Origin: Spisula solida
Lineage: Eukaryota > Mollusca > Bivalvia > Venerida > Mactridae
Reading direction: 5' to 3'
Assembly: GCA_947247005.1 (NCBI GenBank)
Contig: OX365950.1
Span: forward strand, 8,258,720 to 8,322,719
DNA length: 64,000 nt
The translations under genes and the position numbers were made by a program. This document shows positions 33,366-46,966 of this stretch, piece by piece. Position 1 is the stretch's first letter, and every line of letters begins with the position of its first letter. Under the pieces are notes generated by a model, which worked only from the letters and a program-made list of their open reading frames with translations, was not told the DNA's origin and made no database searches.

Positions 33366-36340
33366 CATGTAATTAGTGCTCAGTTGATAGTAACATTAAA
33401 TAGTGTACACAAAGAACAGCGCTAGTAGCGTTCATATAATTATGTGGCCAAGAACTTCATCATCACAATATATCATCACAATGGTAGTAGAATCTAAACA
33501 AGTTTTTTATTTTACACATAATATACGTTAGTCACTAAAGTACAGATTGTGAACATGAATCTAAACATCAGTACATTTCCTAACTGTTTTGAGACAATCA
33601 CTTGTGAAATCTGTTTTGAATAAGCGAGGAATATATTTTATCTTTGAGACCAGGCTTTGATTTAATTGGTCGTTGATACATCGTGCAAAATGCGGATACG
33701 AAATAAACATTAATCAAAATCTATTTATCGGAAAAATAACTTGCAGCAGAACTGGAACTATGTGTTTTGCAAAATATGAATCATGACAAATTCGACTTTC
33801 GAAGACTACATTGATAGTAAGACCACCCTGCAATTAGGAACACAATTTTCAACTGCATCTTTTTAGTCTACCGAAACTTACCAACGAGAATTTTCGCAAG
33901 CTCGAAAATTCACGAATTTGTTATGCTGTAGTAGTTAGCATTGTGAAATTTTCGCGATATTAACCGTTTTCTGCGTTTTACTGTTGTTTATGAGCAGAAA
34001 GGTACGCAAACTCGTCGAATTCGAAAATAAACCCTCGCGAAAAAATATGAAATTTACAGTCAGTCTTAAGATGGTATTCTCATATCAATTCAGAATGTCA
34101 TTCTATAACATTCCCTCAACAAGCGTATATTTCAGGAGTAACAAGTTATGAATGATGGAACTCTATCGTAATTTGTAACCGTCGCTAAATGCATAATGGG
34201 AGAAAATTGGATAAATATTCACAATTTGTAAACCTTGTATTCGTCATTAGAGTAAAATGACAGTATATACGTTCAACAAACCACCCTTAGTGGTGAGCTA
34301 GCTTTTCACTGACGGAAGGTGTTGATGTTTGTCCGTCCGACACGTTACAATAACACTGAACCGGCCTCAACAGAACGTTATAAGCATTTTTTCACAAAGG
34401 ATGTTGATACGGCAGTTCATGGCTGCAATTTTTACGTTCTGAATGACGTTTATGTATATTTCGGTTTAAGGTGGAGCCAGTGGTTTGAAAAAATGTCGGA
34501 GTCTATATTCAAATTTGGTATCATTGTAAAATTGAAGTTACAAATGTACTTCCAATTTAAAACTGAACGTCAATCTTCCATTTTTTAGATAATGACGTTC
34601 AGTTTTAAATTGGAAGTTAGTTCAAAATTGTCGCTATAATCCTTCGTTGTACACTTCGTTTGCGACAAACAATTTGAAAGAATAAATCCCCGTTTTTTCC
34701 GTTCTCAGTTCGAAATATGTACGGATTTTACTATTTACATTCTTTTGTTTGCTTCTGTTTACCAATTTAGACACACCGTTAGCCAAACTTCGCTCACGTG
34801 ACGAACATGTTTTTTTTTAATTTTTACATAACGTTCAACGAATAACAGGTACGTAACATACCCCATATAATGCTTCGTTGGACGCAGGGCTGCCGTGACC
34901 GGGAATATCTAACATTGATCGCAAAATTACAAATCCCGCACAAGAACCGCGATTCGTCCGAACGCTGCCGACTGGTTACTGTCAAAAAGTAACTGTTGAT
35001 GAAAGGGTGTAATACTACACGTTCACACATTCGTAGCCAGTCTATTTATGTTTTCTAAGAACTCATTTTTCTGCTCCGTGTGAGTTTTACTACCTTGCAC
35101 ACAACGACGGAACGCATCATTGTCAGTGTCACTGAGTCTGTTAGATAAAGAACGAAAAGTAAACAACTAAAGCGGAAAGGATGATTATCTCTGCAAAAGT
35201 TAAACATTCGAGGTATCACAAGAAAATAAATCAAGGATTATCAAAACATGTATTGTACTGGAAAATTAGGATAATTTAATCTTGAAATAAAAATGCCAAA
35301 AAAAGATTTTCTGCTGATTGAAAACCTGAACAAGAGGGCGTTGTTGGTAGAGTGGTAAAAATAGCTCACCGCATTTACCGGTATTAAAACAGACAGGGAA
35401 GGCAGCACTCAACCTAACCAGCCGAGCACAGAAAACACTAAAACACACAAAGCACAGTGCTATGCCCAACTGAACCAACCGAGCACAGGAAACACAAAAC
35501 ACATACATGGCACAATGTCAAACCAAACAAGCAAAGATCCGCCCAAATCCAAACCGTCGAAACCTATACTCAAACCTTTCAAAATTGTTTCATTTGTTAA
35601 GTGTGACATATATTATAAATCACCCTGTACCTGTGTGTCAACTTATGGTCTATAACGTTTTCGTCACAGACCTGTTTTATCATGTTTGAAGAAGAAATGT
35701 TGATTTTGTTACCTCTCTAGCCGAGCACTGACTGTCAAACCCATCGTTTTGCACAAAGAGTGTCAAGTATGTGCACAGTGGGGAAACGTTATCTCATTTT
35801 TCACAAAGATGGGTCCACTATGAAAATAACGACACTGTGTACATATATAGGTATTGTTACAGAACATTCAGAATAGAGACTTTTTTACTGGTTTACGATA
35901 TTTTTGTCACCTAATACTAAATCTAAATTTACTATGGCATGCATTTTTTAAAGCCGAGTAAGGTCTTTATGTCTGTCCGTTTGGTACTTGGTATATCATT
36001 ATTACTGGTATGCATATTGAACCTTATCAAAGTAGAGGATGGGTTGTATGGGAGTTCAGTTAAAAACGGTTTCTGTTCTCAGTTAGAGGAAAAAGCTCTT
36101 GGCCACAGATCTAGAGGTCCATGCAGGTTCAATTCTGAGCGATTTTCGCTGTTTCCAAACCGACTAACGGTGAACTTGTATTGCCGTTCTCTATAATTCT
36201 TCTCTAATTACGGAGTTTTTTTCTCAAACATACTAGTAAAAATTAATGCGACAGGATTTTGTTTTCTGGATCGCTGGTCTAAACTGCATCTTGTTTTCAT
36301 ATCTTGTTCAGTTTTATTGTTTTATGATGACCAAAGACGA
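33366..36340. other. No gene seen
   Basis: Contains the perfect 25-bp hairpin listed separately and a TAAGACCACCCTGCAATTAG fragment at about 33818. A segment at 33880-34060 repeats TTCGCGA-type motifs. ORFs here lack domains or splice context. Confidence 0.5.
34548..34617. repeat. Perfect 25-bp inverted repeat, 20-bp loop
   Basis: ACTTCCAATTTAAAACTGAA plus CGTCA (34548-34572) is exactly inverted at 34593-34617. The hairpin size is in the range of a foldback MITE core or a precursor-like RNA hairpin. Nothing more can be said from sequence. Confidence 0.85.
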
Positions 36341-36344
36341 AATA

Positions 36345-36535
36345 AAAATGTACCATAAATTCCCTTGCTAGACGCTCAGCATTAAGGGAAACTGGCTTCT
36401 CTTCTCTCATACCCTCGTGGCGATGGATATCATCAGGAATGAGGTGTCGAGAGTGATTAATATAAGTTGAAAAACTTATTTCACAATCGACCTTAAATAA
36501 ATTACATGTAGTATAAACTATGAGGACCTTATGGT
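36345..36535 (+). mobile_element. SINE body, head missing
   Basis: TTCCCTTGCTAGACGCTCAG, then TCTCATACCCTCGTGGCGAT, CATCAGGAATGAGGTGTCGA and CACAATCGACCTTAAATAAA. It is the same family as the elements at 9.0, 10.76 and 43.2 kb, and closest to the one at 9.0 kb. Confidence 0.75.
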
Positions 36536-36784
36536 AGATTTGCGTTGTATAAGCTTTCTCTATAAATAAAGTCAATATAACTGGTTTGTAACCCAGTGGT
36601 AGTCTGGGGTGTGCCAGTGCTGTACACCGGACACGTTAGAGAACCAAGGAGTCTTTTCGGATAGAGCTAGGGTATCCCAACAGGGTTCCTTGACTCGCAA
36701 TTGTAACTGTCTCACCCGTCGCGAACTCGGAGGTCATTGGCCAATCTGACAGGGGAAAACCGAAAGACCATGTACTAACGACTG

Positions 36785-36805
36785 CCTAAGTCGATTACAA
36801 ACAAA
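36785..36805. repeat. Short AAAC microsatellite
   Basis: ACAAACAAACAAACAAACA, about five units, downstream of a GGTTTGTAACCCAGTGG tRNA-like remnant at about 36578-36605. Confidence 0.7.
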
Positions 36806-39800
36806 CAAACAAACACAAATGAGGTTTTCATGACTATTTCATGGAGAACATGATACCATGGTATTCCCCCAGACGGCATGCGGAGAAATAGTTTACTAGA
36901 AGCGAAATATGACAGTTTTAAAGACCAAACATTGTCGTATATTATAAACTATACGATCGTTTTATTATAACCGGCCTTATATTTACGATTGGTATCACGA
37001 TACTGACTATTGACAATGTGAGGAACTCGTTAGTCCTGGTTCTTTCAGCCAATTCCAGAAGATTTTTATTTCGAAGACCGGATGTTTCTAGCGTTTCTTC
37101 TAAAGAAATTATCAAATATGACATATAGCTAATTTGCTTCAACCTGCGAGTACTTACACTTAGTGCGTGAACAATCACTCAGCGTTGTACGCTGCTCGAC
37201 TTCGGTGCTACAAGGGAGTTCTCTAGAACTCACAATATTTTGTGAAATTTGACCCCGCGTTCTTTGTATGATAAATCGACAGTTGTCAGGGAAGATATAA
37301 TTCTCGTGCAGCCATAGTTACTTGTAACACAACACTACAGTAGTCAGGTCGTCTGTGGTTCATCAGTACATGCAGTGGATTATTGCAGAGATCAAGTAAG
37401 TCTATTTTACTTCTAAGTTCATTTGCATACTTGCACCTGATTTTAATATTCCACAGGTCTGGGAAATCAGTTTAAAAACATTAAATTTATTGTCGTCTGG
37501 TTTCGTAATCATCAAATAACAAAATACCATTATTCTGGTTTTTATATCAACATTTTTATAAGAAAAAGATTCGGTCGTTGAAATTGCGCGTATAGGAATA
37601 GAAGACTCATTGAGCATCAAAGAGAACGGAATAGTATCGAAAAATCATAACCCTATAATTTGTTTTATGTGTGGAAACTAATGGTTTTGTTAGAAAGTCT
37701 TTTTGAACAGATTTTCTTATTTTTTACCTCTCGTCGAGTTTAATAATTTTCTAATTGAATACATTACGAAAACATGACCAGATGCACTCGGTAAAAGGTT
37801 GAACATCATACCTGTTGGAAATTGTTTCTATCGTAATTTGCTTGTTTTGGTACTGATAATGCTATCTTACGTTTATCTACGAAAATAAATAGAATGATCA
37901 GAACTAACATGTTCCAACCAACTAACCCATCAATAGGCATTTGCTGTTGTAAGATCGCATTGTGTGCTCGATGTAGCACCAGCAATGCACCATAGTCTAT
38001 AATCGCTGTGTTTAAAGCACCCCAAAGCAACAAAACTTACGTGGTTTGCATAAGGTTTTGTATTTGTTTGTCCATTTGTTCATTCAAGTTGACCGTGTTC
38101 ATAAATTTCGTGACCTTATATAATTATGAAAAGTGGAAGTTTCCTTCTTTATGTAATATGCAGATGATATACACTGCTATGATCTCTCTGTAACTGTTGG
38201 TAGACAGCTCTGAGAGTTCAAACCTAGTGGCCATTTTCTGGCTATGTTTAATTGTCTTCTATTAATCGTATACTTAAGTTCTGTGCAATTGATCACATAC
38301 TGAATCAAGTTAATAATTTAAAGTATATTTCCTAGATCACTGACCAGAACTCAGAGACGTGTGATGTTCAACGTCTTCCAATGTGATACTCTAGCTTACG
38401 AATGTCTGTGATCAGGCATTCCTGTCTTACTCCTTTAACCTCTGTACCTCTTTATACTAATTATATTCTCAATTAATACGTTTTTATGTACTCTTTATAA
38501 CTGTAAATGTGTTAATAGTAAAGTAATTAACCCATAACATATTGTATTACTTACAATATTCAGCTCACTGTCTCCGGTACAAACATAAAATGCATGTATT
38601 TGTTACAACAGGGTCGTGTGCCACACATAGCTATTAATATAATAGTGTTGCGAGCTTGCGATAACACCATTAAATTAATTAGTTTACACCTAATACATAG
38701 TAGGAGTCGACCTCTTATGTCCACACTGTTCATTGACGAACAACAAGTGAAATGTTAATATACGGACATTGTGCGTCTAAATATGCCCTAGATAGTAAAG
38801 GGGTTTCCTAGGAAATGTCTGTTAAAATAATATTTTAAATACACGGTCTGGTGAACGAGAATGACACTGTACGGTGCCATCGCATTCGACCACTCATAAA
38901 GATTTTAGTGAATCAGTTCACTATCAAAATTATTTAACAACGACCGAATCTGAAATTGGGCAAGCGCTATAACCGATCTATTTTCATCCGTTTGTTATAT
39001 ATTGTTTAATTGTGTTGGTTTATGTCTATGTACAGTACGAATACTCGTGCACCGGTATCTCTTGTTACGATTCGTAAAATATGATTCTGCAAGTCTTTTG
39101 CTGTGGTTCGTAAGATATACCTTTCCCGTGTAGGTAACTGTTTTATGGAATAATGCCTCTGTATGTCTCAAATACAGCTACATGTATACACATGATTCAT
39201 CAGAGCCCAAAGTACTCAGATGAAAACATGAAATTGTCCAAAATAATATAGATTAAACAACATAAATGATAAAATAGATACATTCATATAGACTAATTAT
39301 TGATCAGATTATATCTAATCGGTTTCCGGACTAGTTTCAAATGTCTCGTTAAATTTAGTAGAGCTATTATTGAAACTATTAGTTTTTGAGTCTAGTTCTT
39401 TATGTTATTTTCTGCATACGAGAGGATATCTAAAATTAGGTAGACTTTTGCTCTAAAAAGTTGACTTTCAGTCAGATAAATATGAAAATTACCCAAAAGC
39501 GACTTTTCTCTTAACTGACATCAATCTAAAATTGTTGTATAAAATACCCGTAGCATCAACGTTTATACGCTACCATAGCAACACATGAACAGTTCGTGTG
39601 TTTTCTTATCTAGAACATCAAGTCACAGTAAATCAACATATTTCAAAATAGCAATCAACAACAACATATTCATCTTCAAGAGCAGAACAGAACTAAGGTG
39701 CTGATGGACACAACATTCCGTAATGTAGTTACGAAACGTGAAGGTTTTTACAAACTCTTACAAACAGTCCAAGGTCGTACTGCAGCCACCTAGTTTTATA

Positions 39801-40287
39801 TGAAAGTCACAGTGCACTGACAGAGCGTGTATCTTGCCAATCGTTTTATCAGGCATGAAGACACGCCTGCATGCAGGTTAATTGTTTTATGAACATCTGC
39901 AGTTTCCATGGTAACGATCCCTGGCCCTTTGTACAGATTGATTTCGGTTATCAGGATACGGATGTCTTCATTACATGCCCCCTATGAATACTGAAGGGCT
40001 GCTATGTGATTTGTTTTCATATTTCGGCGTGCCTATATCAAACGTGAGATAGCAATTGCTGATATGACAATATATAAGTTTTTAACAAACAGGTGAATGT
40101 TCTGACCATTTGATGGATGTAAAGAACAACTTCTGTATCGTAAAGGCGGATCTATCTTTATCCTCCGTCTCATTAAAATAATCTCCCATTTATACAAATC
40201 GCTGAGCTACGAGCGAAGGAGTCTGTACGTCCAGCGATACTTGTGTATGAAGCTGCTACCTGTACATACTATCGCAGCGTATAAACC

Positions 40288-40375
40288 TAATCAATGTATG
40301 ACTTATTTGGAGACTATACAATTCAACGTGTATGACTTATTGCGACAACCGGCAGTTCACTCGGTTATTCACTGT
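40288..40375 (+). repeat. Dispersed repeat shared with 57.64-57.83 kb
   Basis: TATGACTTATTTGGAGACTA, then ATACAATTCAACGTGTATGA and TTGCGACAACCGGCAGTTCA match, in inverse orientation and with few changes, the segment at 57640-57835. Confidence 0.75.
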
Positions 40376-42579
40376 GATTATGATAGACGTTTTGTACATT
40401 TATGTCCAAAACAGAAGCAAGTGTCAGTGGACATGTGTACTGTTTACAAAGGGCAGTGTAACTAACCTCCCGACGTTTTCCGCGTAGTCGGCGCTCAGAA
40501 TGTTTCCACGATGATAAATGGCGTGAGAGTGTTTTCCCAACCGATAAAACATTTCTGCGACTACTACAACGTCTAAGCCAAATCCAAATATGTGTGACTT
40601 TGCAACAATTTGAATCGAACTTAACTCTCTTGGTGTATTGGTATATCATAGTTCCCGGCTATGAGAACAGTGTTACTGTGCATGTGCAGATGAAGAGCTC
40701 ACGAGGACAGCATTCTAACTAAAATCATATCCTCAAACCTGCTACGCATGAGGTTAGTAAAATCAAGTACTTTATCAGATTCCAAGGGCAAAAAACCTAA
40801 TTATTGAAAGGATTATTATAATTATGGAATGAGGGCGGTTTGTAACGTTGTCTAATGGTTTACGATGATTTAACGTACACGTGGTCCATTTTAACTGGTA
40901 CATGCGCTTAACACACTTTATGTACTGATAATGTACACCTTCTAGTCTTAAGCTTCCAGCCAAAACCAACACAAGTCAGCGTACAAAACGCACCTAATTG
41001 CCTGGCCTAGAATCTATAACAACATTCCCTTACTCAAAACTATATTAAATCGGTCGTTTAAAAACATTTTATGGCATTTCATGTCTGATATTTTTATCAT
41101 TAATTTTACCAGTTGGCATGATGAACAGTGTTGAGTCATTGACACGAACAGCTACCTTATCATAATTGTATAGTGTAAAAATAATGTTTATTTCCTGTTA
41201 TTAGTTTCATATAATTGAATAGAAGATAACAAAATTGTTTCAAAAATGTTTATTTTTCACAAAAAAACGGAACATAAGAGTGCTTTTGTTCACATCTTTG
41301 TGTTATGTCATTATTTTTTTTGGGATAAAATTATCATTGGTCAATGGCAGAACGGTATATTTGTAGTCAGTCTTGATGAGTCGCGGGATTCATACATTGT
41401 CTGTGTTGAATAGCCCAACAGGTGGTACAGCCCACGGCGTGTGTGTGGTGATGACTTTGTATTATTGCCAATTTAATAAAGAACCAATGTGACTATTCGG
41501 AAAGAGCTTGGATATCGCACCATGATTACCTGTATCACACTGTCACAACTGTCGCTTCGCTCAAAATCCGACGTTCGTTAGTCAATCTGGAAGGACCAAA
41601 ACGACAGACCACCACTATTCCGGTCGAACACAACAAATAAGCATTCAACCTCTCTCCAGTGTACATGTATCGCTCCGCTTGATTATATTCGTCGAAGGTA
41701 TATCAAAAATTGAAATTCATGGGAATATAGGCCTACATCTACGTATGTGTTATAACGTAGCACTACCCTTAATTTCCATTGACTTGTTTTGTCATACTAA
41801 AAGTACTCGGTTGACAACTGACACCGTTGACCATAATATTCATAGAGTAATAGACCTACCTATATGTATCACATATATCGGTTCACTGTTGCCTATAAAA
41901 TAGTACTCAAATATTTAGATATAAAACATACGGATACCATAGAGATACGAGAATCTTACAATCAGATGGTTGTTGGAGTAAACGGACAGCTGCCATTTAG
42001 CAATGGCCCATGAAATAGTTGTAGGTAATAACAGATCATCTCTACACATCCCCCATACAGGTGGTGGATTTTAATGATAAATTATCCCATACTTCAATAT
42101 ATACATGAACTATCAACAGTTTCTTACGTTACCATAGTAACCGGCGTTTCTAAGCATTTGATCTTTATTAGAACTGTTACACAAACGAGACTGAGAAGGA
42201 ATTTTTAACAAACTGTTGATGATAATCTATGTATTAATTTATTACGGCCTAAGATGTTTCATTATGATGTCCCTATATCTAATTAAGCTTTATTGTGATT
42301 AATTATAAATTTAATTGGGTAGCATTTTGATTTATACCTTCCTTTTATTGTAGATTCCATACATATTGGTTTCGCACACCCTTTCACTGAAACTCTTTTA
42401 TAATATTCCCCAATTATATATAAAATTATGATATTGTGGACGTCATATTAGCCAAATTGCCATTATGCTTTTTTCATTTTATGTACTGGTGTTCTTGTTC
42501 AACTGTTTATTGTTGAGGATCTCATGGAAGATTGTCATTTAATTAAATTGTCAAATGAGTTTCCTCGTAAAATAAAGTC

Positions 42580-42580
<1 letters not shown>

Positions 42581-42615
<35 letters not shown>
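42581..42615. repeat. TTA microsatellite
   Basis: About twelve TTA units in a row, preceded by AATAAAGTC. Confidence 0.95.
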
Positions 42616-43209
42616 GTATTTCTTTGTAGCTCCACACACAGGTAACTGTTTCATTAAAAAAGAATTAAAAAAATTGAAGAAAAAAATCTTGTTAACTTTA
42701 TATATATATATCTAATGGATATATCAAGTTCTTCATCACTGATACGAGTACATTTACCTGTGGCTGCACCGTCTCTGAAACCATAAGACCGAACTACTTC
42801 AGATATGCTTTCATATAATTTTCATGAAACCTAGAAACTACTTCTATAATATCTCGATTTAAATTGTAAACGTTACTCGGGTGAGCGATCCAAGGCCCCT
42901 TGGGCCCTCTTGTAGTAACTCCCTTTATTAGGTTGATCGAAACGCAAACCGAGCTGTTTCATGTCAGAGGAGATTAATTGATTGTAAACTAGATTACATA
43001 TATCTCACCTAATAACTGAATCTTGTAATTAGTCCTGTGGGTGTATTAATACGAATATAAGTTTTTTGGGTAATGGAAATAGAATTATTAGAATAATTTA
43101 CAAGCGCTCGCTGCAACCTGTTCGTGATTAAGTACGAATAAGAGTGTAAGGGAATAATTATGAAGCTTTCATATTGGTATAAATAAAACTTAATCAACTA
43201 CACGTACTG

Positions 43210-43345
43210 TATAAAGGGAAGCTGGCTTCTCTTCTCTCATGAATACACTCGTGGCAACGGACAACATCAGGAATGAGGTGTCGAGGGTGATAATTAAAAA
43301 TTTGAAAGGCATGTTTCACAATCGACCTAAAATTCATTAGTATTT
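43210..43345 (+). mobile_element. SINE body, head missing
   Basis: GGCTTCTCTTCTCTCATGAA, then CACTCGTGGCAACGGACAAC, ATCAGGAATGAGGTGTCGAG and TTTCACAATCGACCT. Same family as the 36.35-kb copy, with a four-base insertion near CTCATGAATACAC. Confidence 0.7.
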
Positions 43346-43972
43346 ATAAACTATGTATTAGTATTCTAATTGGAAAGTACAATTACTTGATATACAAAAG
43401 TATATGGAAATTTCATAAAACATTCAGTAAATGCAAAATATCCCTAACCGAGTTGTCAAGCAATGTTTTATCTCTTCAGTAAAATATGTTATAAGAATGT
43501 GTGTCGGTGTTTTTGTGAGTGCTGGCGCCTGGTGGCCGTGGTTAAACGAAGTGTTTCTGGCTCTCTTAAACGTCTTGGTAAATTAAATGCACCTTCTATA
43601 ACCCTGGATACCTTGGTACAAGCGACTTGAAAACTTCTTAGTGCACATTCTGCATAGTAGTTATATATAATACGTTGTCAATTATTTTTATGCTTGCATT
43701 TATGACATTTATGCCGCCTGGTTTTGGAACATCCCAACATTCTTCGCAAGTTGGCAATATTAACACAAAGCCACGCTGCACATGCATGTACTAATGTACA
43801 ATCATAAGTGTTCGCGATGCAAAAAAAACACAATTGTGTCTGAAATTGTTTGCGAGGTTAAATGTTCGTGCATTTTAAACTTTTAGTGTGCATACAATTT
43901 CGCGATTGTTTTTCTAGTTTTATTTTACGGAGTGTGCTGATCAATGATATGATGTTTTATTTTCTGTTTCAG

Positions 43973-44030
43973 GAAGGAGAAGAAATCATTTGACTGTCAG
44001 TGCTTAAAAAACAAATCAATTTTTGAAATG
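43973..44030 (+). CDS. Candidate small exon, unassigned
   Basis: An acceptor (TTTTCTGTTTCAG) and donor (GTAAGA) enclose 58 bp. The only frame without a stop reads KEKKSFDCQCLKNKSIFEM, a basic and Cys-containing peptide. If the acceptor is moved four or seven bases to the next AG (43977 or 43980), it joins exon 10 of the CNBD2-like gene in phase 0. It then ends in phase 0 and does not fit the exon at 46164. It may be spurious. Confidence 0.2.
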
Positions 44031-46163
44031 GTAAGACATCTTCTCAAATGACAATCTCATTAAAATCAGATCCTAACATTTAGCTACGCTGTTAGCCTAT
44101 ATATCAGTGTAAAGTAGTGCAGCGTTATGTGGAGTTGATTTAAATTAGATTGCTCAAATCATTATCTCCCTTGATGTTTACCTGTTGCAAACTCCTTTGT
44201 TTTATAAATCCGTGTTTTACATGTAGTTAAATAATGCCTTAACGCCATTTATTCAATAGAGAGCTTGTCTTAGATGCCGGTGGCCTGATAATCTGTCAAA
44301 GACACATACAACGTGCACGTCAAAATGCATGGGATGTTCGATAAATAGAATTTTAGTCTGATTTTTCAACGGCTCGTCAAAATTGGCATGAACTTTGCAA
44401 TCTGTGACAATGTTTAAAATTTAGATTAGTGGTAACCGATGATGCCGCTAATATTTTGAATAGTCTCTTTAAATTAATCCTCCATTTCTAAGATGACGTC
44501 ACAAAAGTGTCGAGATGTCAACTAGATACTAAACATCTGCCAAGGATAAACTAATACTGAGTAGAAGTCTTCAAGAGGTTTGGTTGCTTTGTAAATTTCC
44601 AAAACGTCTCATGAATGAACGCAATGATAATTCAAACCGTGGGATCGTATTTAAGTACCACAAATCAAACAATATATTTATATATGAACGTTAATATGTT
44701 AACCTGAGGCTATAGATCATCTCTCTAAACTGTTTTATTATCCCCTAAAACCCTAAAAGAAATCGTTTTATCTCCGCAATCTAATTCTAGCTTATCAGTT
44801 GGCACCAAGGTATTTTTCAATCGTAGCTTCCTATCTTATCTTTACAGCTTTCCATCCGCTGGCGAAAATTAAAACAAAAAATGAGGCTTTTATAAACCAA
44901 CACACTTTTAAATTGATCTTCAAAGTGCACGTAGAACAGCCTAGCGTAAATGATTCCGGTTTTGATCGTTTCAAGATTCTCGCGATCATATCCAGTAAAC
45001 AATCGATCGTCTACAGGCCGTGTATCTAAATTGGCGAAAATCTTAGTTATAATGAGCATTAACTACAACGAGACATAAAAAATATGTGGAATTTTGATAG
45101 ATATAATTCTTATCTATTTTTGTAAACATTAAAATTGGATTAGCATCCGGGTAACTGCGTCGACAGAGGCAAGCTTATTTCCGGACCGCCTAGGGCACAC
45201 AAAGGTACGTGTCCAGCTGGGGTGATATCTGCTCTGTAAATATATTCATACCTTAGTCTGAATAGTTGGATACATGTTTGAGTGTTTATATAATATCTAT
45301 TCAAAGTGCCGGGTAAATATCTTTGTTTCAATATTCTTAAACTGTACTTAATGATATGTATACTATGTCATGGTATCATTTTTACAAGAATGGTGCATAC
45401 ATGTATATAAAACAATCAATTATCCCAAGTATAACATTATACCGTACGGGGAAAATGGCTAAACTCATTTATATAGCGTTAAATCAGATGTGCAGAATGA
45501 TATTTGTTATTCTATATAGTATTTGATAGAACATGCACTTTTTGGAGCACATCGAATCTCTAGCGTTACCACCATGAACGGAAGTTGATATCCTCTTACA
45601 GAAAGTTTGTGTACAACCCAAGTACACATTCTTTAACGCAACCTACTTTCGTTTACATGTATACAACTTGTTGCAATTTCTTCATTCTGAATTTTGCAAT
45701 AAACAGAAACGTACATTTTTCTTGCTTGGCACATGTGCAAGTTAATTTTTGGCATCTGTCGTAAACTGTTGAAATGTATTTACGACATCTGGTTGTTGTT
45801 GATTTTAAATCTACGTGAAACAGAACTTCGTAAAAAAGTTACTCAAACATAACAATCAGGTCACAGAATGTGTACAAAATCTGCAAGGCAGGTTTTCCTA
45901 CTGTAACCTTGAAGAAAGCGAGAGTAACATACATATTTTGTTTACTCTAAACGAGTTGCATATGCTAAGAAAAACTCGGTTGATGGCGTTCTCGATTATC
46001 CCACCCGGCGCTTGTAAAAACAGAACATATTCTGTGATACCTGTTCAATGGCAGGCACGTTAACATATCGGATATTTATATCTTGTATGGAGTTCTAATT
46101 GTGCTTCACAAGTTAGCGGTTTTTCTACTAACCGTGTGATTGATTTACCATCTTTTGTTTCAG

Positions 46164-46966
46164 AAGCCACAATTGGGTCCAAATTCAGTTTGCCGTTTGC
46201 TCTGCGCTCTGGCGTGTACATTGTAAATGAACCTGAGCCAGACGCAGATACTTGCTCAAATTTTTACGAAGAAAACCAAGTTTGTATAGACGATATGGAA
46301 CAACCGGAAGTAGTATCACCACCACAGGAAGAAGGAACGCCGACTGATGCACCGGATAAACCGGAAGTTGTTAACGAGATTCCGCCTGATGGAACCGCTG
46401 TGGATTATCCTGAAGATCCAATGAATGGAAGTGAATTAACTGAAAATGAATATGACAATCCTCAAGACGTTGCTAATGACAATAACCCTCCGCCAGATGG
46501 AGACGCTCCTCTGGCCGAGCAAGAACGCGATAGTGGCTTACATGTTCCTCCACCATCGCCAATAAACGGTGACCCCGAGGAGGATACGCGGATTCTTGTG
46601 AATGATGATAATGAACCGGATATGATAATTCATGACAGACATACACCAGAAAAGGAAGATATTGTGTTCATTGAATCGGAAACTGTTCCCCAAGAGCCAG
46701 TGGATGATAAAAAGAAAAAGAAGGAAAAGAAAGAGAAGAAACCTAAAGAAAAGAAACAAAAGGAACCGAAACCTCCAAAAGAGCCAAAACCACCAAAGGA
46801 ACCCAAACCACCAAAGGAACCGAAGCCACCTAAAGAGCCAAAACCACCGAAAGAGCCTAAGCCGCCAAAGGAACCTAAACCACCAAAGGAGCCAAAACCT
46901 CCAAAGGAGCCCAAAACACCTCGCAAATTGCAGTTTAATTGGAGCATTCGACCAATTTACAAGTAG
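46164..46966 (+). CDS. Large 3' exon: acidic region plus EPKPPK repeats
   Basis: A strong acceptor (CATCTTTTGTTTCAG) ends at 46163 and an open frame runs to TAG at 46966. It encodes SKFSLPFALRSGVYIVNEPE, then about 160 residues rich in Asp, Glu and Pro, then a Lys-rich stretch (KKKKKEKKEKKPKEKK). Nine hexapeptides follow (46763-46924; eight EPKPPK and one EPKTPR), then KLQFNWSIRPIYK. The repeat units differ almost only at third codon positions, so the frame is under protein-level selection. It starts in phase 1 and needs an upstream exon ending with one base. None was found, and the stop lies next to a possible donor (GTAGGT, 46962). It could be an alternative tail of the CNBD2-like gene or a separate gene. 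Low-complexity K/E/P tails occur in many cytoskeletal and sperm proteins; function is unknown. Confidence 0.6.

Larger units (their letters stand above)
36810..43200. other. No gene seen
   Basis: About 6.4 kb of AT-rich sequence with only short ORFs. Supported features are a TTA microsatellite (42581-42615) and a dispersed repeat (40288-40375). No domain, splice-linked exon or RNA gene was recognised. Confidence 0.5.

Noticed and set aside
30784..46966. Direct splicing of exon 10 to the 46.2-kb exon
   Set aside because: Exon 10 ends in phase 0 and the 46.2-kb exon starts in phase 1; joining them gives a stop after about 20 codons.
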